Origin: Pseudokineococcus marinus
GTDB lineage: Bacteria; Actinomycetota; Actinomycetes; Actinomycetales; Quadrisphaeraceae
Assembly: GCF_037482405.1 (NCBI RefSeq)
Contig: NZ_JBBHZZ010000001.1
Span: 620,001 to 684,000 of the forward strand
Direction: 5' to 3'
Length of the DNA: 64,000 nt
The translations under genes were made by a program, and so were the position numbers. The notes below the pieces were generated by a model. The model was given only the letters and a program-made list of their open reading frames with translations. It was not told the DNA's origin and searched no databases. Below are positions 24,086 to 33,347 of this stretch, piece after piece (the first letter of the stretch is position 1; every line of letters begins with the position of its first letter).

Positions 24086-25657
24086 TCAGCCCGCGGCCGC
24101 CTCCGGCTGCTCGGCCCACCACGCGAGCAGCGCCTCGCGGGCCGCCTCCTCGCCCAGCGGCCCCCGGTCCAGGCGCAGCTCGAGCAGGTGGCGGTAGGCC
24201 CGCCCGACGACGGGGCCGGGCGGGACGCCGAGCGCCGCCATGATCTGGCCGCCGTCGAGGTCGGGGCGCACGGCGGCGAGCTCCTCGGCCTCCTGCAGCT
24301 CGACGATGCGGTGCTCGAGGGAGTCGTAGGCCGCCGCCAGCCGGGCCGCCTTGCGGCGGTTGCGGGTGGTCGAGTCCGAGCGGGTCAGCCGGTGCAGGCG
24401 GCTCAGCAGCGGCCCGGCGTCGGTGACGTAGCGGCGCACGGCCGAGTCGGTCCACTCCCCGCCCGCGTACCCGTGGAAGCGCAGGTGCAGCTCGACGAGG
24501 CGCGCCACCTGCTTCGTCGTCGCCGAGTCGAAGCGCAGGGCCTTCAGGCGCCGCGCCGTCATCTTCGCGCCGACGACCTCGTGGTGGTGGAAGCTCACGC
24601 CGCCGCCGGGCTCGAAGCGCCGCGTCGCGGGCTTGCCGACGTCGTGCAGCAGCGCCGCGAGCCGCAGGACGAGGTCGGGGCCCGGGACGGCTCCCTCGCC
24701 GTCCGCGCCGGGCGGGTCCTCCAGGGCGATCGCCTGCTCGAGCACCGTCAGCGTGTGCTCGTAGACGTCCTTGTGGCGGTGGTGCTCGTCGATCTCCAGC
24801 TGCAGGGCGGGCAGCTCGGGCAGGACGTGCTCGGCCAGGCCGGTGCCGACGAGCAGCTCGAGCCCCTCGCGGGGGGAGGCGCCGAGGAGCAGCTTCTCCA
24901 GCTCCACCCGCACGCGCTCGGCCGAGACCATGGCGACGGTGCCCGCCCGCTCGGTCATCGCCTCGACGACGGCGGGAGCCACCCGCAGCCCGAGGGTGGA
25001 GGCGAAGCGGGCGGCGCGCATCATCCGCAGCGGGTCGTCGGCGAAGGAGTCCTCCGGCGAGCGCGGCGTGTGCAGCGCCCGGTGCGCGAGGTCGCGCAGC
25101 CCGTCGCACGGGTCGACGAAGGCGCCGTCGGGCAGGCGCACGGCCATGGCGTTGACCGTGAAGTCGCGGCGCACGAGGTCGTCCTCGAGGGAGTCGCCGA
25201 ACTCGACGACGGGCTTGCGGCTCTGCCGGTCGTAGAGGTCGCTGCGGTAGGTCGTCACCTCGACGACGACGTCGCCCCGGCGCGCGCCCACGGTGCCGAA
25301 GGCCGCACCGACGTCCCACGTGGCGTCCCCCCACGCCGTGAGCAGCTGCGCCGTCGCCCCGGGGCGGGCGCTCGTGGCGAGGTCGAGGTCGACGTCGGCC
25401 GGCCCGGTGAGGCGCCCGAGCAGCGCGTCGCGGACCGGCCCGCCGACGAGCGCGAGCTCGTGGCCCTCGGCGGCGAAGCGGCGCCCCAGCTCCACGGCGT
25501 CCGGCGCGAAGGCCAGGAGGGCGGCCACGGCCTGGTCGCGCGCGCCCGCCACGGCGGCGGCCACGCCGCCGGCGCCCTCGGAGGACGGCTCCGGGGGAGC
25601 CTCGGTCGGGGCCTGCGGGCGGGCCCCGGGTCGGGCGTCGTCGGGGGCGTCGGGCAC
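24086..25657 (-). CDS. pcnA: CCA tRNA nucleotidyltransferase / poly(A) polymerase family
   Basis: A 523-residue class II nucleotidyltransferase that adds or repairs the CCA end of tRNA; both tRNA genes in this window lack an encoded CCA. GTG 25655-25657 is preferred over an upstream start with a basic leader. The N-terminal catalytic core has GGPVRDALLGR (72-82) and the metal-binding D-V-D-L-D (88-92), then RRDFTVNAMAV and EDSFADDPLRMMRAARFAS (motifs for NTP selection). An HD domain follows, with HHRHKDVYEHTLTVLEQ and LLHDVGKPATR. This is the Rv3907c orthologue by order: it is divergent from the Nudix gene. CCA-adding and poly(A)-adding enzymes cannot be separated by sequence here. Confidence 0.93.
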   Translation of the reverse strand: MPDAPDDARPGARPQAPTEAPPEPSSEGAGGVAAAVAGARDQAVAALLAFAPDAVELGRRFAAEGHELALVGGPVRDALLGRLTGPADVDLDLATSARPGATAQLLTAWGDATWDVGAAFGTVGARRGDVVVEVTTYRSDLYDRQSRKPVVEFGDSLEDDLVRRDFTVNAMAVRLPDGAFVDPCDGLRDLAHRALHTPRSPEDSFADDPLRMMRAARFASTLGLRVAPAVVEAMTERAGTVAMVSAERVRVELEKLLLGASPREGLELLVGTGLAEHVLPELPALQLEIDEHHRHKDVYEHTLTVLEQAIALEDPPGADGEGAVPGPDLVLRLAALLHDVGKPATRRFEPGGGVSFHHHEVVGAKMTARRLKALRFDSATTKQVARLVELHLRFHGYAGGEWTDSAVRRYVTDAGPLLSRLHRLTRSDSTTRNRRKAARLAAAYDSLEHRIVELQEAEELAAVRPDLDGGQIMAALGVPPGPVVGRAYRHLLELRLDRGPLGEEAAREALLAWWAEQPEAAAG

Positions 25658-25723
25658 GCGCCGAGGGTGCCAGACCCCGCGCGCCCCCACGGCCTCGCCC
25701 GACCCGGGCCCGCCCGTGCACCC

Positions 25724-25797
25724 GGGGCGGGCGGCCGGTCGTCACCGCGGGCGGGCGGCGGGTCGTCACCGCGGGGCGGGCAGCGGTCCGTCGCCGC
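25724..25797. repeat. Three 24-25-bp direct repeats in the pcnA/Nudix divergent spacer
   Basis: Degenerate head-to-tail units start at about 25724, 25749 and 25773, each containing GGGCGGGC followed by GGTCGTCACCGC (the third reads GGTCCGTCGCCGC). They lie between the divergent starts at 25657 and 25889, where regulator binding would be expected. Confidence 0.75.
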
Positions 25798-25876
25798 GGC
25801 CTGGCCGTGTGTTCCGAAGCGGTCACGACTGGTCGGGCACCCCCGTCGCGTCCCGGTGCGGCGCAGGGGCCGTCGT

Positions 25877-25882
25877 TACAGT
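25877..25882 (+). promoter_or_regulatory. Candidate leaderless promoter of the Nudix operon
   Basis: TACAGT ends six bases before the ATG at 25889, the spacing expected when transcription starts at the A of the start codon. No ribosome-binding site precedes this ATG, which supports leaderless translation. No clear -35 box is visible. Confidence 0.5.
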
Positions 25883-25888
25883 GCTGGC

Positions 25889-26593
25889 ATGCCCGTCCCG
25901 CCTGGCCGTCCGCTGCCGCGGGCGCGTGCGCCGCGGGAGGACGACGGCCTCCGGGCCCCCGGCGACGGGGCCGGCGCGACCTCGTCCGGGAGCGGAGGGC
26001 ACCCCGCCGTCGAGGCGGACGACGCGGCGCGCGACGAGGCCCGCGTGGGGAGCCGAGCCGCCGGGTCGGCGCACGAGCGGCCGCTGCCGGGCCGCGGCGG
26101 TCCGCGCGAGCACGGGCGGGCGCCCCGCTCCCGGGGGCCGCGCGCCCGCGGTGCCACGGTCGAGGAGACGTCGGCCGGCGGGCTCGTCGTCCGCGAGGCC
26201 GACGGCGTCGCGCAGGTGGCCCTCATCGCGCGCGTCAACCGCGCCGGCCGGCTCGAGTGGTGCCTGCCCAAGGGCCACCTCGAGGGCGAGGAGACCCCCG
26301 TCGAGGCCGCCGTCCGGGAGATCGCCGAGGAGACCGGCATCGTCGGCGACCCGGTGCGCCCCCTCGGCACCATCGACTACTGGTTCACCGCCGAGGGCCG
26401 CCGCATCCACAAGACCGTCCACCACTTCCTCCTGCGCGCCACCGGGGGCCGGCTCGGCGTGGAGGGCGACCCGGACGCGGAGGCCGTCGAGGCGGCGTGG
26501 GTGCCGGCGCCCGAGCTGGAGCGCCGCCTGGCCTTCCCGAACGAGCGCCGCATCGCCCGGGCGGCCGGGGACCTCCTCGGCGACGGTGGCTGA
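25889..26593 (+). CDS. Nudix hydrolase (MutT4-type)
   Basis: A 234-residue protein. The full Nudix box G-x5-E-x7-R-E-x-x-E-E-x-G is visible as GHLEGEETPVEA...REIAEETGI (about 129-151), preceded by WCLPKGHL. An unusual 90-residue disordered N-terminus, rich in Arg, Gly and Pro, precedes the domain. The segment WFTAEGRRIHKTVHHFL is typical of the actinobacterial Rv3908-like group next to pcnA. Substrates of this group are nucleoside or dinucleoside phosphates, but the exact one is not known here. It is the first gene of the run that continues into DUF6049 and MurJ, overlapping the DUF6049 gene by 8 bases. Confidence 0.9.
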   Translation: MPVPPGRPLPRARAPREDDGLRAPGDGAGATSSGSGGHPAVEADDAARDEARVGSRAAGSAHERPLPGRGGPREHGRAPRSRGPRARGATVEETSAGGLVVREADGVAQVALIARVNRAGRLEWCLPKGHLEGEETPVEAAVREIAEETGIVGDPVRPLGTIDYWFTAEGRRIHKTVHHFLLRATGGRLGVEGDPDAEAVEAAWVPAPELERRLAFPNERRIARAAGDLLGDGG

Positions 26594-29276
26594 GGCGCGG
26601 CGCGGTCGCGCCGCCGTGGCCCTCGTCGCCCTCGCCGCCGGAGCGGCCGGAGCGCTGGGGTGGGCGCCCGCCGCGCGCGCCGGCGCCCTCCCGACCCCTC
26701 CCCCGACCCAGCAGCCGGGCGCCCCCCAGCGGCCGGCCGACGCCCCCGCCGCCGAGGACGCCCCCGACGCGGTCGACGTCGAGATCACGGCGCTGACCAG
26801 CGCGCCGCTGCGGCCCGACGACGTCCTCGCGGTCGGGGTCCGGGTGACCAACGGCACCGACGAGCCCGTCGACGGCCTGACGGCGGAGCTGCGGCTGCAG
26901 CCCGACCTGCTGCGCACGCGCGACGCGCTGGGCGCGTGGAGCGGGGCGCCCGACGACGCGGCGGCCGGGGAGGTGCGCCTGGGCGAGCCGCTGGTGCAGC
27001 CCCTGGCCCCCGGCCGCGCGCGCGACCTCGTCCTGCGCCTGCCCGCGGACGGGCTCGGGCTCCCCGAGGACGACGCGTCCTGGGGGCCCCGCGGCGTGGC
27101 GGTGGACGTCGTCGACGCCCGGGGCTCGCGGCTGTCCGCCGACCGGGGACTCGTCGTCTGGTACCCGGTGGCGGACGGCGCCGCGGTGCCCGACGTGGAC
27201 GACCCCGCCCGCGTCGGCGTCGTCGTGCCGCTGACGGGCGCCGCGCCCGACGTCGGGACGGCGCTCGTCCCCGACGCGGAGATGGCCGACCTCGTCGACG
27301 GCGGCTCGGAGGGCTCGCGCGAGGGGCTCCTGGGACGGCTGCTCGAGGTGGCGGCGGTCCCCGGGACCACCTGGGCGCTCGACCCGCTCCTTCTCGACTC
27401 CTCGGACCCCGGGACGGGCGGTCCGGGCGCGGACGAGGCGGCCCCGGACGCTGACGACGGCGCCGAGCCGGGGCAGCCGGGCGCGGACGACGCGGCGGAG
27501 GACGAGGCGGCGGGCGGGGCGGAGGGCGGGGCCCCGACGACGGCTCCCCCCGACGGCGCTACCGCGCTCCCGGCGGGCACGCCCCGCGCCGTGACCGCGG
27601 CGGACCCGACCGCGGGCGTGGCCGCGTGGCGCGCGGACCTCCTCGCCGCCGCTCCTGACCACGAGGTCCTGGCGCTGCCGCGCGGCGACGTCGACCTGCT
27701 CTCCGTGGCCGCCGCCGAGCAGCCGTCGCTGTGGGCCGCCGGGCTCCGGCAGGGACGCGCCTCCCTGGCGCGCGCCGGGCTCGTCGGGTCCCCCCCGCAG
27801 GCGGACCCCCAGCAGGAGGACCCGCCGGCGGGCGGCGAGGCCGGCGCGGGCGTCCGCACCGACGTCGTCTGGCCGGCCCGCGGCGAGCTGGGCGAGCGCG
27901 GGGCCGCTCTGGCGGCGGGTCGGGGCGCGGTCGCGGCCCTCCTCGCCCCCACCGGCGGCGGGACGCCCGACGGCGCGGCCGCGGTGCCCCTCGACCCGGG
28001 CGCCGGCACGGCGGACGGCGGCGAGCAGGGCGCGCTCACCGGCCTCGTCGAGGACGCGCACCTCACGACGCTGCTCGAGCGGGCCGCCACCCGGGGCGAG
28101 GACGACCCCCGGGCCGCCGCCCGCCTCCTGGCCGAGACGGCCGTGCTCGCCCGGGGCGGCGCGGCCGACCGCTCGGGCGGCCCGGCGGGGGCCCTCGTCG
28201 TGGCGCCGCGCGGCTGGGACGTCGACCCCGGGGCCGCGGCCCGCGCGCTCAGCGCCCTCCTCGACGCGCCGTGGACCCGGGCGACGCCCGCGACCGCCCT
28301 GCCGGACGGGCCCGGCGACGCCGACGCGGGAGCCGGCTCGGGGCGGGAGGGGGTCCTGCCCGACCGCGCGGACGGCGCCCCGCCGCCGCCGCTGGACCCG
28401 GGCGTGCTGACGGCCATCGCGGGCGCCCTCGCCACGACCGACGCCCTCGACGGCACCCTCACGGACGGCGCACCCCTCACCGCGGCGCGCCGCTCGCTCG
28501 TCGCGGCCGCGGCGCTGGCGCACCGGGGCGACGACGGCTGGGCCGCCGCGGCGGGAGCCGCCGCCCGCGACGTCGCCGCCCTCTCCGGCGGCGTGCGGCT
28601 GCTGCAGGGCGGTGCCGTCACCGTCGTCGGCTCGCAGGCCTCCGTGCCGGTGACGGTCGCCAACGACCTCGGGCAGGACGTGCGCGTCGTCGTCGCGGCC
28701 GCGTCCTCCTCCCCCCGCGTGCGGGTGCGCGACGACGTGGCGACGACCGTCGCGGCGGCCTCCCGCACGCAGGTGCTCGTGCCCGTCGAGGCGGTGGGCG
28801 GCGGCGACGCGCGCCTGCTGCTGCAGCTGCGCTCCCCCGACGGCGGCGTCCTCGGCCCGCAGGTGGCCGTGCCCGTGCGCGTGCGGCTGGAGTGGGCCGA
28901 GTGGGGCACCGCCGGCGTCGCCGCCCTCGGCGGCCTCGTCCTGCTCGCCGGCCTCGTGCGCAGCGTCCGCCGCGTGCGACGGCGACCGCCCGGCGAGGGG
29001 CCGCGCTCGCCCGAGCCCGCCGTCGCGGCCAGCGCGGGGCCGCCGCCGGGTGCGGCCGCCGAGCCCCGCGTCGCGGCGGGTCCGCCCGCCGGTCCGGGCG
29101 CCGGCCCCCCTCCCGCCCGCACGTCACCACCGGGCCGCCCGCCCCCCGGCTCCGGCGCCCCCGAGCCCCACCCGGCCGACGACCCGCAGACCCGCCCCCG
29201 CCGACCCGGCGCCCCTCCCGCCCGCCGGGCCGGCGGAGCCGCCCGCACGGGCGCCCCCGTCGAGGAGTCCCCATGA
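26586..29276 (+). CDS. DUF6049 family secreted/membrane-anchored protein (Rv3909-type)
   Basis: An 896-residue protein whose GTG at 26586 overlaps the end of the Nudix gene by 8 bases. It has a signal peptide (Arg-rich start, then VALVALAAGAAGALGWAPAA, cut after ARA), a large extracytoplasmic region starting with a beta-rich VDVEITALTSAPLRPDDVL domain, and one C-terminal membrane anchor (about 775-800, GTAGVAALGGLVLLAGLV) followed by a basic, proline-rich cytoplasmic tail of about 100 residues. Central acidic low-complexity inserts (GADEAAPDADDGAEPG) are present. Its position between the Nudix gene and murJ matches Rv3909, which has no established biochemical function; a role in cell-envelope assembly is inferred from the operon only. 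Confidence 0.8.
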   Translation: MAEARRGRAAVALVALAAGAAGALGWAPAARAGALPTPPPTQQPGAPQRPADAPAAEDAPDAVDVEITALTSAPLRPDDVLAVGVRVTNGTDEPVDGLTAELRLQPDLLRTRDALGAWSGAPDDAAAGEVRLGEPLVQPLAPGRARDLVLRLPADGLGLPEDDASWGPRGVAVDVVDARGSRLSADRGLVVWYPVADGAAVPDVDDPARVGVVVPLTGAAPDVGTALVPDAEMADLVDGGSEGSREGLLGRLLEVAAVPGTTWALDPLLLDSSDPGTGGPGADEAAPDADDGAEPGQPGADDAAEDEAAGGAEGGAPTTAPPDGATALPAGTPRAVTAADPTAGVAAWRADLLAAAPDHEVLALPRGDVDLLSVAAAEQPSLWAAGLRQGRASLARAGLVGSPPQADPQQEDPPAGGEAGAGVRTDVVWPARGELGERGAALAAGRGAVAALLAPTGGGTPDGAAAVPLDPGAGTADGGEQGALTGLVEDAHLTTLLERAATRGEDDPRAAARLLAETAVLARGGAADRSGGPAGALVVAPRGWDVDPGAAARALSALLDAPWTRATPATALPDGPGDADAGAGSGREGVLPDRADGAPPPPLDPGVLTAIAGALATTDALDGTLTDGAPLTAARRSLVAAAALAHRGDDGWAAAAGAAARDVAALSGGVRLLQGGAVTVVGSQASVPVTVANDLGQDVRVVVAAASSSPRVRVRDDVATTVAAASRTQVLVPVEAVGGGDARLLLQLRSPDGGVLGPQVAVPVRVRLEWAEWGTAGVAALGGLVLLAGLVRSVRRVRRRPPGEGPRSPEPAVAASAGPPPGAAAEPRVAAGPPAGPGAGPPPARTSPPGRPPPGSGAPEPHPADDPQTRPRRPGAPPARRAGGAARTGAPVEESP

Positions 29277-31012
29277 GCACGCCCAGCACGAGCCCCGCCG
29301 GGGGCGCCGCACCCCCGCCCGACGCCGGTCCCGACGCGGCGGCCAGCACGAGCGGCGCCGGCGACACCACCGGCGGCGGGCGCGGTCCCGCCGGCGTCCG
29401 CTCGCTCCTGCGCTCGAGCACCGTCATGGCGGCGGGCACCGCCGTCAGCCGCGCGCTCGGCCTCGTCCGGTCGGTCGTGCTCGTCGTGGCGATCGGCGCC
29501 GTCGGCACGGGCGCCGACGCCTTCGACGTCGCCAACCGGCTCCCGAACATCGTCTACCTGCTCATCGCCGGCGGCGTGCTCAACGCCGTCCTCGTGCCGC
29601 AGATCGTGCGCGCCTCGCGCGACCCCGACGGGGGCGCGGCCTTCGTCGACCGGCTCGTCACCCTCATCGTCACGGGGCTCGCCGCGGTCACGGCCCTGTG
29701 CATGGTGGCCGCGCCGCTCCTCGTGCGCGCCTACGCGTCGTCGTGGGGCCCGGACGAGCTGCGCCTCGCCACGGCCATCGCCCTGTGGGTGCTGCCGCAG
29801 CTCTTCTTCTACGGCCTCTACACGGTGCTCGGCCAGGTCCTCAACGCCCGCGGCAGCTTCGGCCCCTACATGTGGGCGCCCGTCGTCAACAACGTCGTCT
29901 CCATCGCGGGCCTCGCGGTCTTCATCGGCCTCTTCGGGCGCGCGGACGAGACGACGGGGCTCGACACCCTCGACCCCACGCAGATCGCCGTGCTCGCGGG
30001 GACGGCGACGCTCGGCGTCGTCGCGCAGGCGCTCGTGCTGCTCGTGCCGCTGCGCCGGCTCGGTTTCACGTGGACCCCGCGGTTCGGCGTCCGCGGCGTG
30101 GGCCTGCGCAGCGCCGGGACGGTGGCGCTGTGGACCTTCGCCGGCATCCTCGTCTCCCAGGCGGGGTACCTCGTCACCGTGCAGGTGGCGGTCTACGGCT
30201 CGCAGGGGGCGGGGGAGCCGGTGCCCGAGGGGGTCGTGCTGCCCGGGCCGGCCGTGCTCGGGTACGCCTACCTCCTGTACGTCCTGCCGCACTCCCTCGT
30301 CGCCGTGTCCGTCGTGACGGCCCTCTTCACCCGCCTGTCGGGGCGCATCAGCTCCGGCGACGTCGACGGCGCCCGGGCGGACATGTCCCTCGGCCTGCGG
30401 CTCCTCGGCGTCGTCTCGGTCCTGTCCGCGACGGGGCTGGTGGTGCTCGGCGCGCCCGTCGGCGTCCTGCTCTTCGGCCCGGGCGGCGGCGACGTCATCG
30501 GCGCGACGGCGGGCGCCATGGCGCTGGGGCTGCCCTTCTACAGCGCCCTCTACCTCGTCCAGCGCGGCTTCTACGCCCGCGAGGACGGCAAGCGGCCGTT
30601 CATCGGCGTCGTCGTGGCCGGCGTCGTGTCGGTCGTGCTCAACGTCGTCGTGGCGCTCGTCGTGCCGGCGGAGCTCGTGGTGGTGGGTCTCGGCGTCTCC
30701 CAGAGCGTCGGCAACGTGGCGGGCCTCGCCACCGCCCTCGTCCTCCTCCACCGCCGGACGGGCTCCTTCGACGGCGCCCGCGTCCTGCGCCTGCACGTGC
30801 GCGTGCTCCTGTCGGCCGTCGTCGCCGGGCTCGCCGGCTGGGGCGCCAGCAGCGGCGTCCAGGCGCTCCTGTCCGGCATCACGAGCCGGCCCACCGCGCT
30901 CGCCGTCGTCCTCGTCGCGGGCGCCGTCGTCGTCGGCGTCTACGTCCTCATGCTCCGGGCCACGCGGGTGCGCGAGCTCGACGACGTCCTCGCGCAGGTC
31001 CGCCGCCGCTGA
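29273..31012 (+). CDS. murJ: Lipid II flippase MurJ (MviN)
   Basis: A 579-residue MOP-superfamily protein with about 14 transmembrane helices that flips lipid II across the membrane for peptidoglycan synthesis. ATG 29273 overlaps the DUF6049 stop as ATGA. A 40-residue Ala/Gly/Pro N-terminus precedes helix 1 (STVMAAGTAVSRALGLVRS). Family motifs include ADAFDVANRLPNIVYLLIAGGVLNAVLVPQ-type helix 2-3 (the piece NRLPNIVYLLIAGG is diagnostic), YAYLLYVLPHSLVAVSV and RGFYAREDGKRPF. Unlike the M. tuberculosis homologue Rv3910, it ends after the last helix without a fused pseudokinase; that domain is in the next gene. Confidence 0.95.
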   Translation: MSTPSTSPAGGAAPPPDAGPDAAASTSGAGDTTGGGRGPAGVRSLLRSSTVMAAGTAVSRALGLVRSVVLVVAIGAVGTGADAFDVANRLPNIVYLLIAGGVLNAVLVPQIVRASRDPDGGAAFVDRLVTLIVTGLAAVTALCMVAAPLLVRAYASSWGPDELRLATAIALWVLPQLFFYGLYTVLGQVLNARGSFGPYMWAPVVNNVVSIAGLAVFIGLFGRADETTGLDTLDPTQIAVLAGTATLGVVAQALVLLVPLRRLGFTWTPRFGVRGVGLRSAGTVALWTFAGILVSQAGYLVTVQVAVYGSQGAGEPVPEGVVLPGPAVLGYAYLLYVLPHSLVAVSVVTALFTRLSGRISSGDVDGARADMSLGLRLLGVVSVLSATGLVVLGAPVGVLLFGPGGGDVIGATAGAMALGLPFYSALYLVQRGFYAREDGKRPFIGVVVAGVVSVVLNVVVALVVPAELVVVGLGVSQSVGNVAGLATALVLLHRRTGSFDGARVLRLHVRVLLSAVVAGLAGWGASSGVQALLSGITSRPTALAVVLVAGAVVVGVYVLMLRATRVRELDDVLAQVRRR

Positions 31013-31062
31013 GGCCCCCTGTCCCGCGGACGAGCCTCACGGACGGGTCGCCCCGCGCCGCC

Positions 31063-31068
31063 TACCCT
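31063..31068 (+). promoter_or_regulatory. Candidate -10 element upstream of the pseudokinase-sigM-anti-sigma unit
   Basis: TACCCT, the TANNNT type also seen for rpsF, lies 89 bases before the pseudokinase start in the 144-base murJ-pseudokinase spacer. The -35 region is unclear. Confidence 0.3.
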
Positions 31069-31156
31069 GGCGCCGGCGGGGAGCAGCGGGGGGCGAGGGG
31101 CCGTCGGCGGCCCCGGGCGCGGGCACGATCCGCGCGGACGACGGAGGTGGCACGCG

Positions 31157-33347
31157 GTGGAGGCAGGCAGCCCGCTCGTCGAGGGCGGCGTGCTCGGAGG
31201 GCGGTACCGGCTGGTGCGGCCCGTGGGAGGCGGCCGGGGGGACGGCGAGGACGGCCGTCCGGCCGGGCGCCGCGGGGCCCGCACGTGGCGGTGCCACGAC
31301 GTCGTCCTCGACCGCCCCGTCGACCTCCTGCTCGTCGCCGGGGGCGCCGAGCTCGTCGTCGACGCCGCGCGCCGCGCGGCCCTCGTCGACGACGCCCGGG
31401 TGCTGCGGGTCCTCGACGTCGGCGAGGACGCCGGCTGGGCCTACGTCGTCACCGCCGTGGTCCCGGGCGAGACCCTCGCCGCGCTCGTGCACCGCCGCGG
31501 GCCCCTGCCGCCGGCGCTCGCGCGCACCCTCGTCGGCGAGGCCGCGCAGGCCCTCGAGCGCGCCCGCGCGCTGGGCCTGCACCACCGCCGCCTGACGCCC
31601 TCCTCGCTGCTGCGCGCCGCCGACGGCGGTGTCGTCGTGGCCGGCGTGGAGGTGCACGCCGCCGTCGTCGAGGACGTGTCCCCGGGCGCCGCCACGGCCG
31701 GCCACCGCGGTGAGGACCCCCGCGGTGCGGGGCCGCGCGCTGACGGCTGGGGCGGCGACGTCGACCCCGCCGTCGCCGCGCGGGCCGACGCGGTGGGCCT
31801 CGTGGCGCTGCTGCACGCCGCGCTGACGGGCCGGTGGCCCGGCCCCCTGCGCGCCGAGGAGCCCGCCGGCGCCGGCGACGCCCTCGAGGACGCCGACGCC
31901 CCGCCGCTGCCGCTGGCACCCCGCGCGGAGGACGGCCCGGTGCCGCCCGGGGACCTCGTCGACGGCGTCCCCGCCGACCTCGACGTCCTCTGCGCCGTCA
32001 CCCTCGGCCCGCACGAGGACGGCCCGCGCACGCCCGGCGAGCTCGCCGAGCAGCTGGCTCCCTGGGTCTCCCCCTACGGCGACGGGCGGCCCGCCGGCGG
32101 CGCGCACCGCGCGGGCCTCGGGCGCCTCGTNNNNNNNNNNNNNNNNNNNNNNNNNNNNNNNNNNNNNNNNNNNNNNNNNNNNNNNNNNNNNNNNNNNNNN
32201 NNNNNNNNNNNNNNNNNNNNNNNNNNNNNNNNNNNNNNNNNNNNNNNNNNNNNNNNNNNNNNNNNNNNNNNNNNNNNNNNCCGGGGCCGTGCCCGGCGCC
32301 CGGCGCCCCGACGAGCCGGCGTCCGGTCCGCGGCCCGACGGCGTCGCCCCGCGGGCCGGCGGTGACGCGGGGGCGAGCGAGGAGGCCGAGGACGTGAGGA
32401 CGGACGAGGAGCGCACCCGCGAGGTGGCCGCCGTGCGCGAGCCGGCGGCTGCGCTGGCCGGCACCGCCGGCGTCGTCCCCGCCTCCGCCGCACCCGCGAT
32501 GGTCGCGGGCGGCGACGCGACCGGGGTGGTGGCGGCCTCCGCCGCCGCGCCGGGCGCCTCCGCGCTGCCCGGTCCCCGGTCGGCCCGACCGGGCCGACCG
32601 GGCCGCTCAGGAGCGGGGTCCGTCGGGGCCGGCGGCGGGCGCTCCGGCGGGGACGGGGCGGGCGACGGGCCCCGCGAGGGCGACGCCGTCGCGGCCGAGC
32701 CCCCCGAGCGGCCGGCGCGGGCCCAGACCGCCGTCGTCCTCGTGCTCGTCCTCGTCGCCGTGGTGGTGGCGGCCTGGCTCGCGCTCGGCGTCCTGCGCGA
32801 CCTCGGCGGGGGCGGGGACGCCGCGCCCGCGCCCGGGGCGACGTCGTCGCCCGAGCCGGGCGCCTCCGCGCCGGCCGCGGACGGCCAGCAGCCCTCGCCG
32901 GAGCCGGCTCCCGCGGCGGCACCCCCGCAGGTCGTGGGCGCGCAGTCGATGGACCCCCTGGGCGACGGCGAGGAGGGCGACGACTCGGTCGGCGCCGCGC
33001 TGGACGGGGACCCGGCGACGGCCTGGACCTCCTCGACGTACACGACGGCGGAGCTCGGCAACCTCAAGGAGGGCTTCGGCTACGCCCTGCAGCTCGGCGA
33101 GGGCGCCACGGTGAGCGGCGTGGCCCTGACGACCGCGGGCTCCGGCGGGACCGTCGAGGTCCGCACCGCCCCGGGCCCCGACCTCGACGGGTCCCAGGTC
33201 GTCGCCACCGTCGACCTCACGGGCGGGACCACCGACGTCGCGCTGCCGCAGCCCGTCCAGACGCCGTACCTGCTGCTGTGGTTCACGCGCCTGCCCGACG
33301 TCGGGGACGGCTTCCGCGTCGAGATGTCCTCCGTCCAGGTGCGGTGA
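31157..33347 (+). CDS. Membrane pseudokinase with extracellular discoidin-like domain (interrupted by assembly gap)
   Basis: GTG 31157 follows GGAGGTGG. The N-terminal part (31157-32130) is kinase-like: GGRYRLVRPVGGG at the glycine loop, then AYVVTAVVPGETLAAL and LGLHHRRLTPSSLL where an active kinase has HRDLKPxNIL. The catalytic Asp is Arg, the Lys is Thr, and no DFG or ATP-lysine motif is seen, so it is a pseudokinase. After the gap come a disordered stretch, one transmembrane helix (about 32726-32795, VVLVLVLVAVVVAAWLAL) and a C-terminal galactose-binding-like beta domain (DGDPATAWTSSTYTT...LLLWFTRLP). In M. tuberculosis the same module is fused to MviN, where phosphorylation recruits FhaA to stop lipid II flipping. 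The frames before and after the N run do not match, so the gap length is not exact. Confidence 0.85.
32131..32280. other. Assembly gap (150 N) inside the pseudokinase gene
   Basis: The open frame before the gap (from 31157) and the frame after it (ending at 33347) differ by one base with 150 N, so the real gap is not 150 bases. A true frameshift cannot be excluded, but is the less likely reading because both flanks code well. Confidence 0.99.

Noticed and set aside
25823..30796. A 1657-residue reverse open frame
   Set aside because: It overlaps the Nudix, DUF6049 and murJ genes on the other strand and shows no domain. Long shadow frames are expected because stop codons are rare at this GC content.
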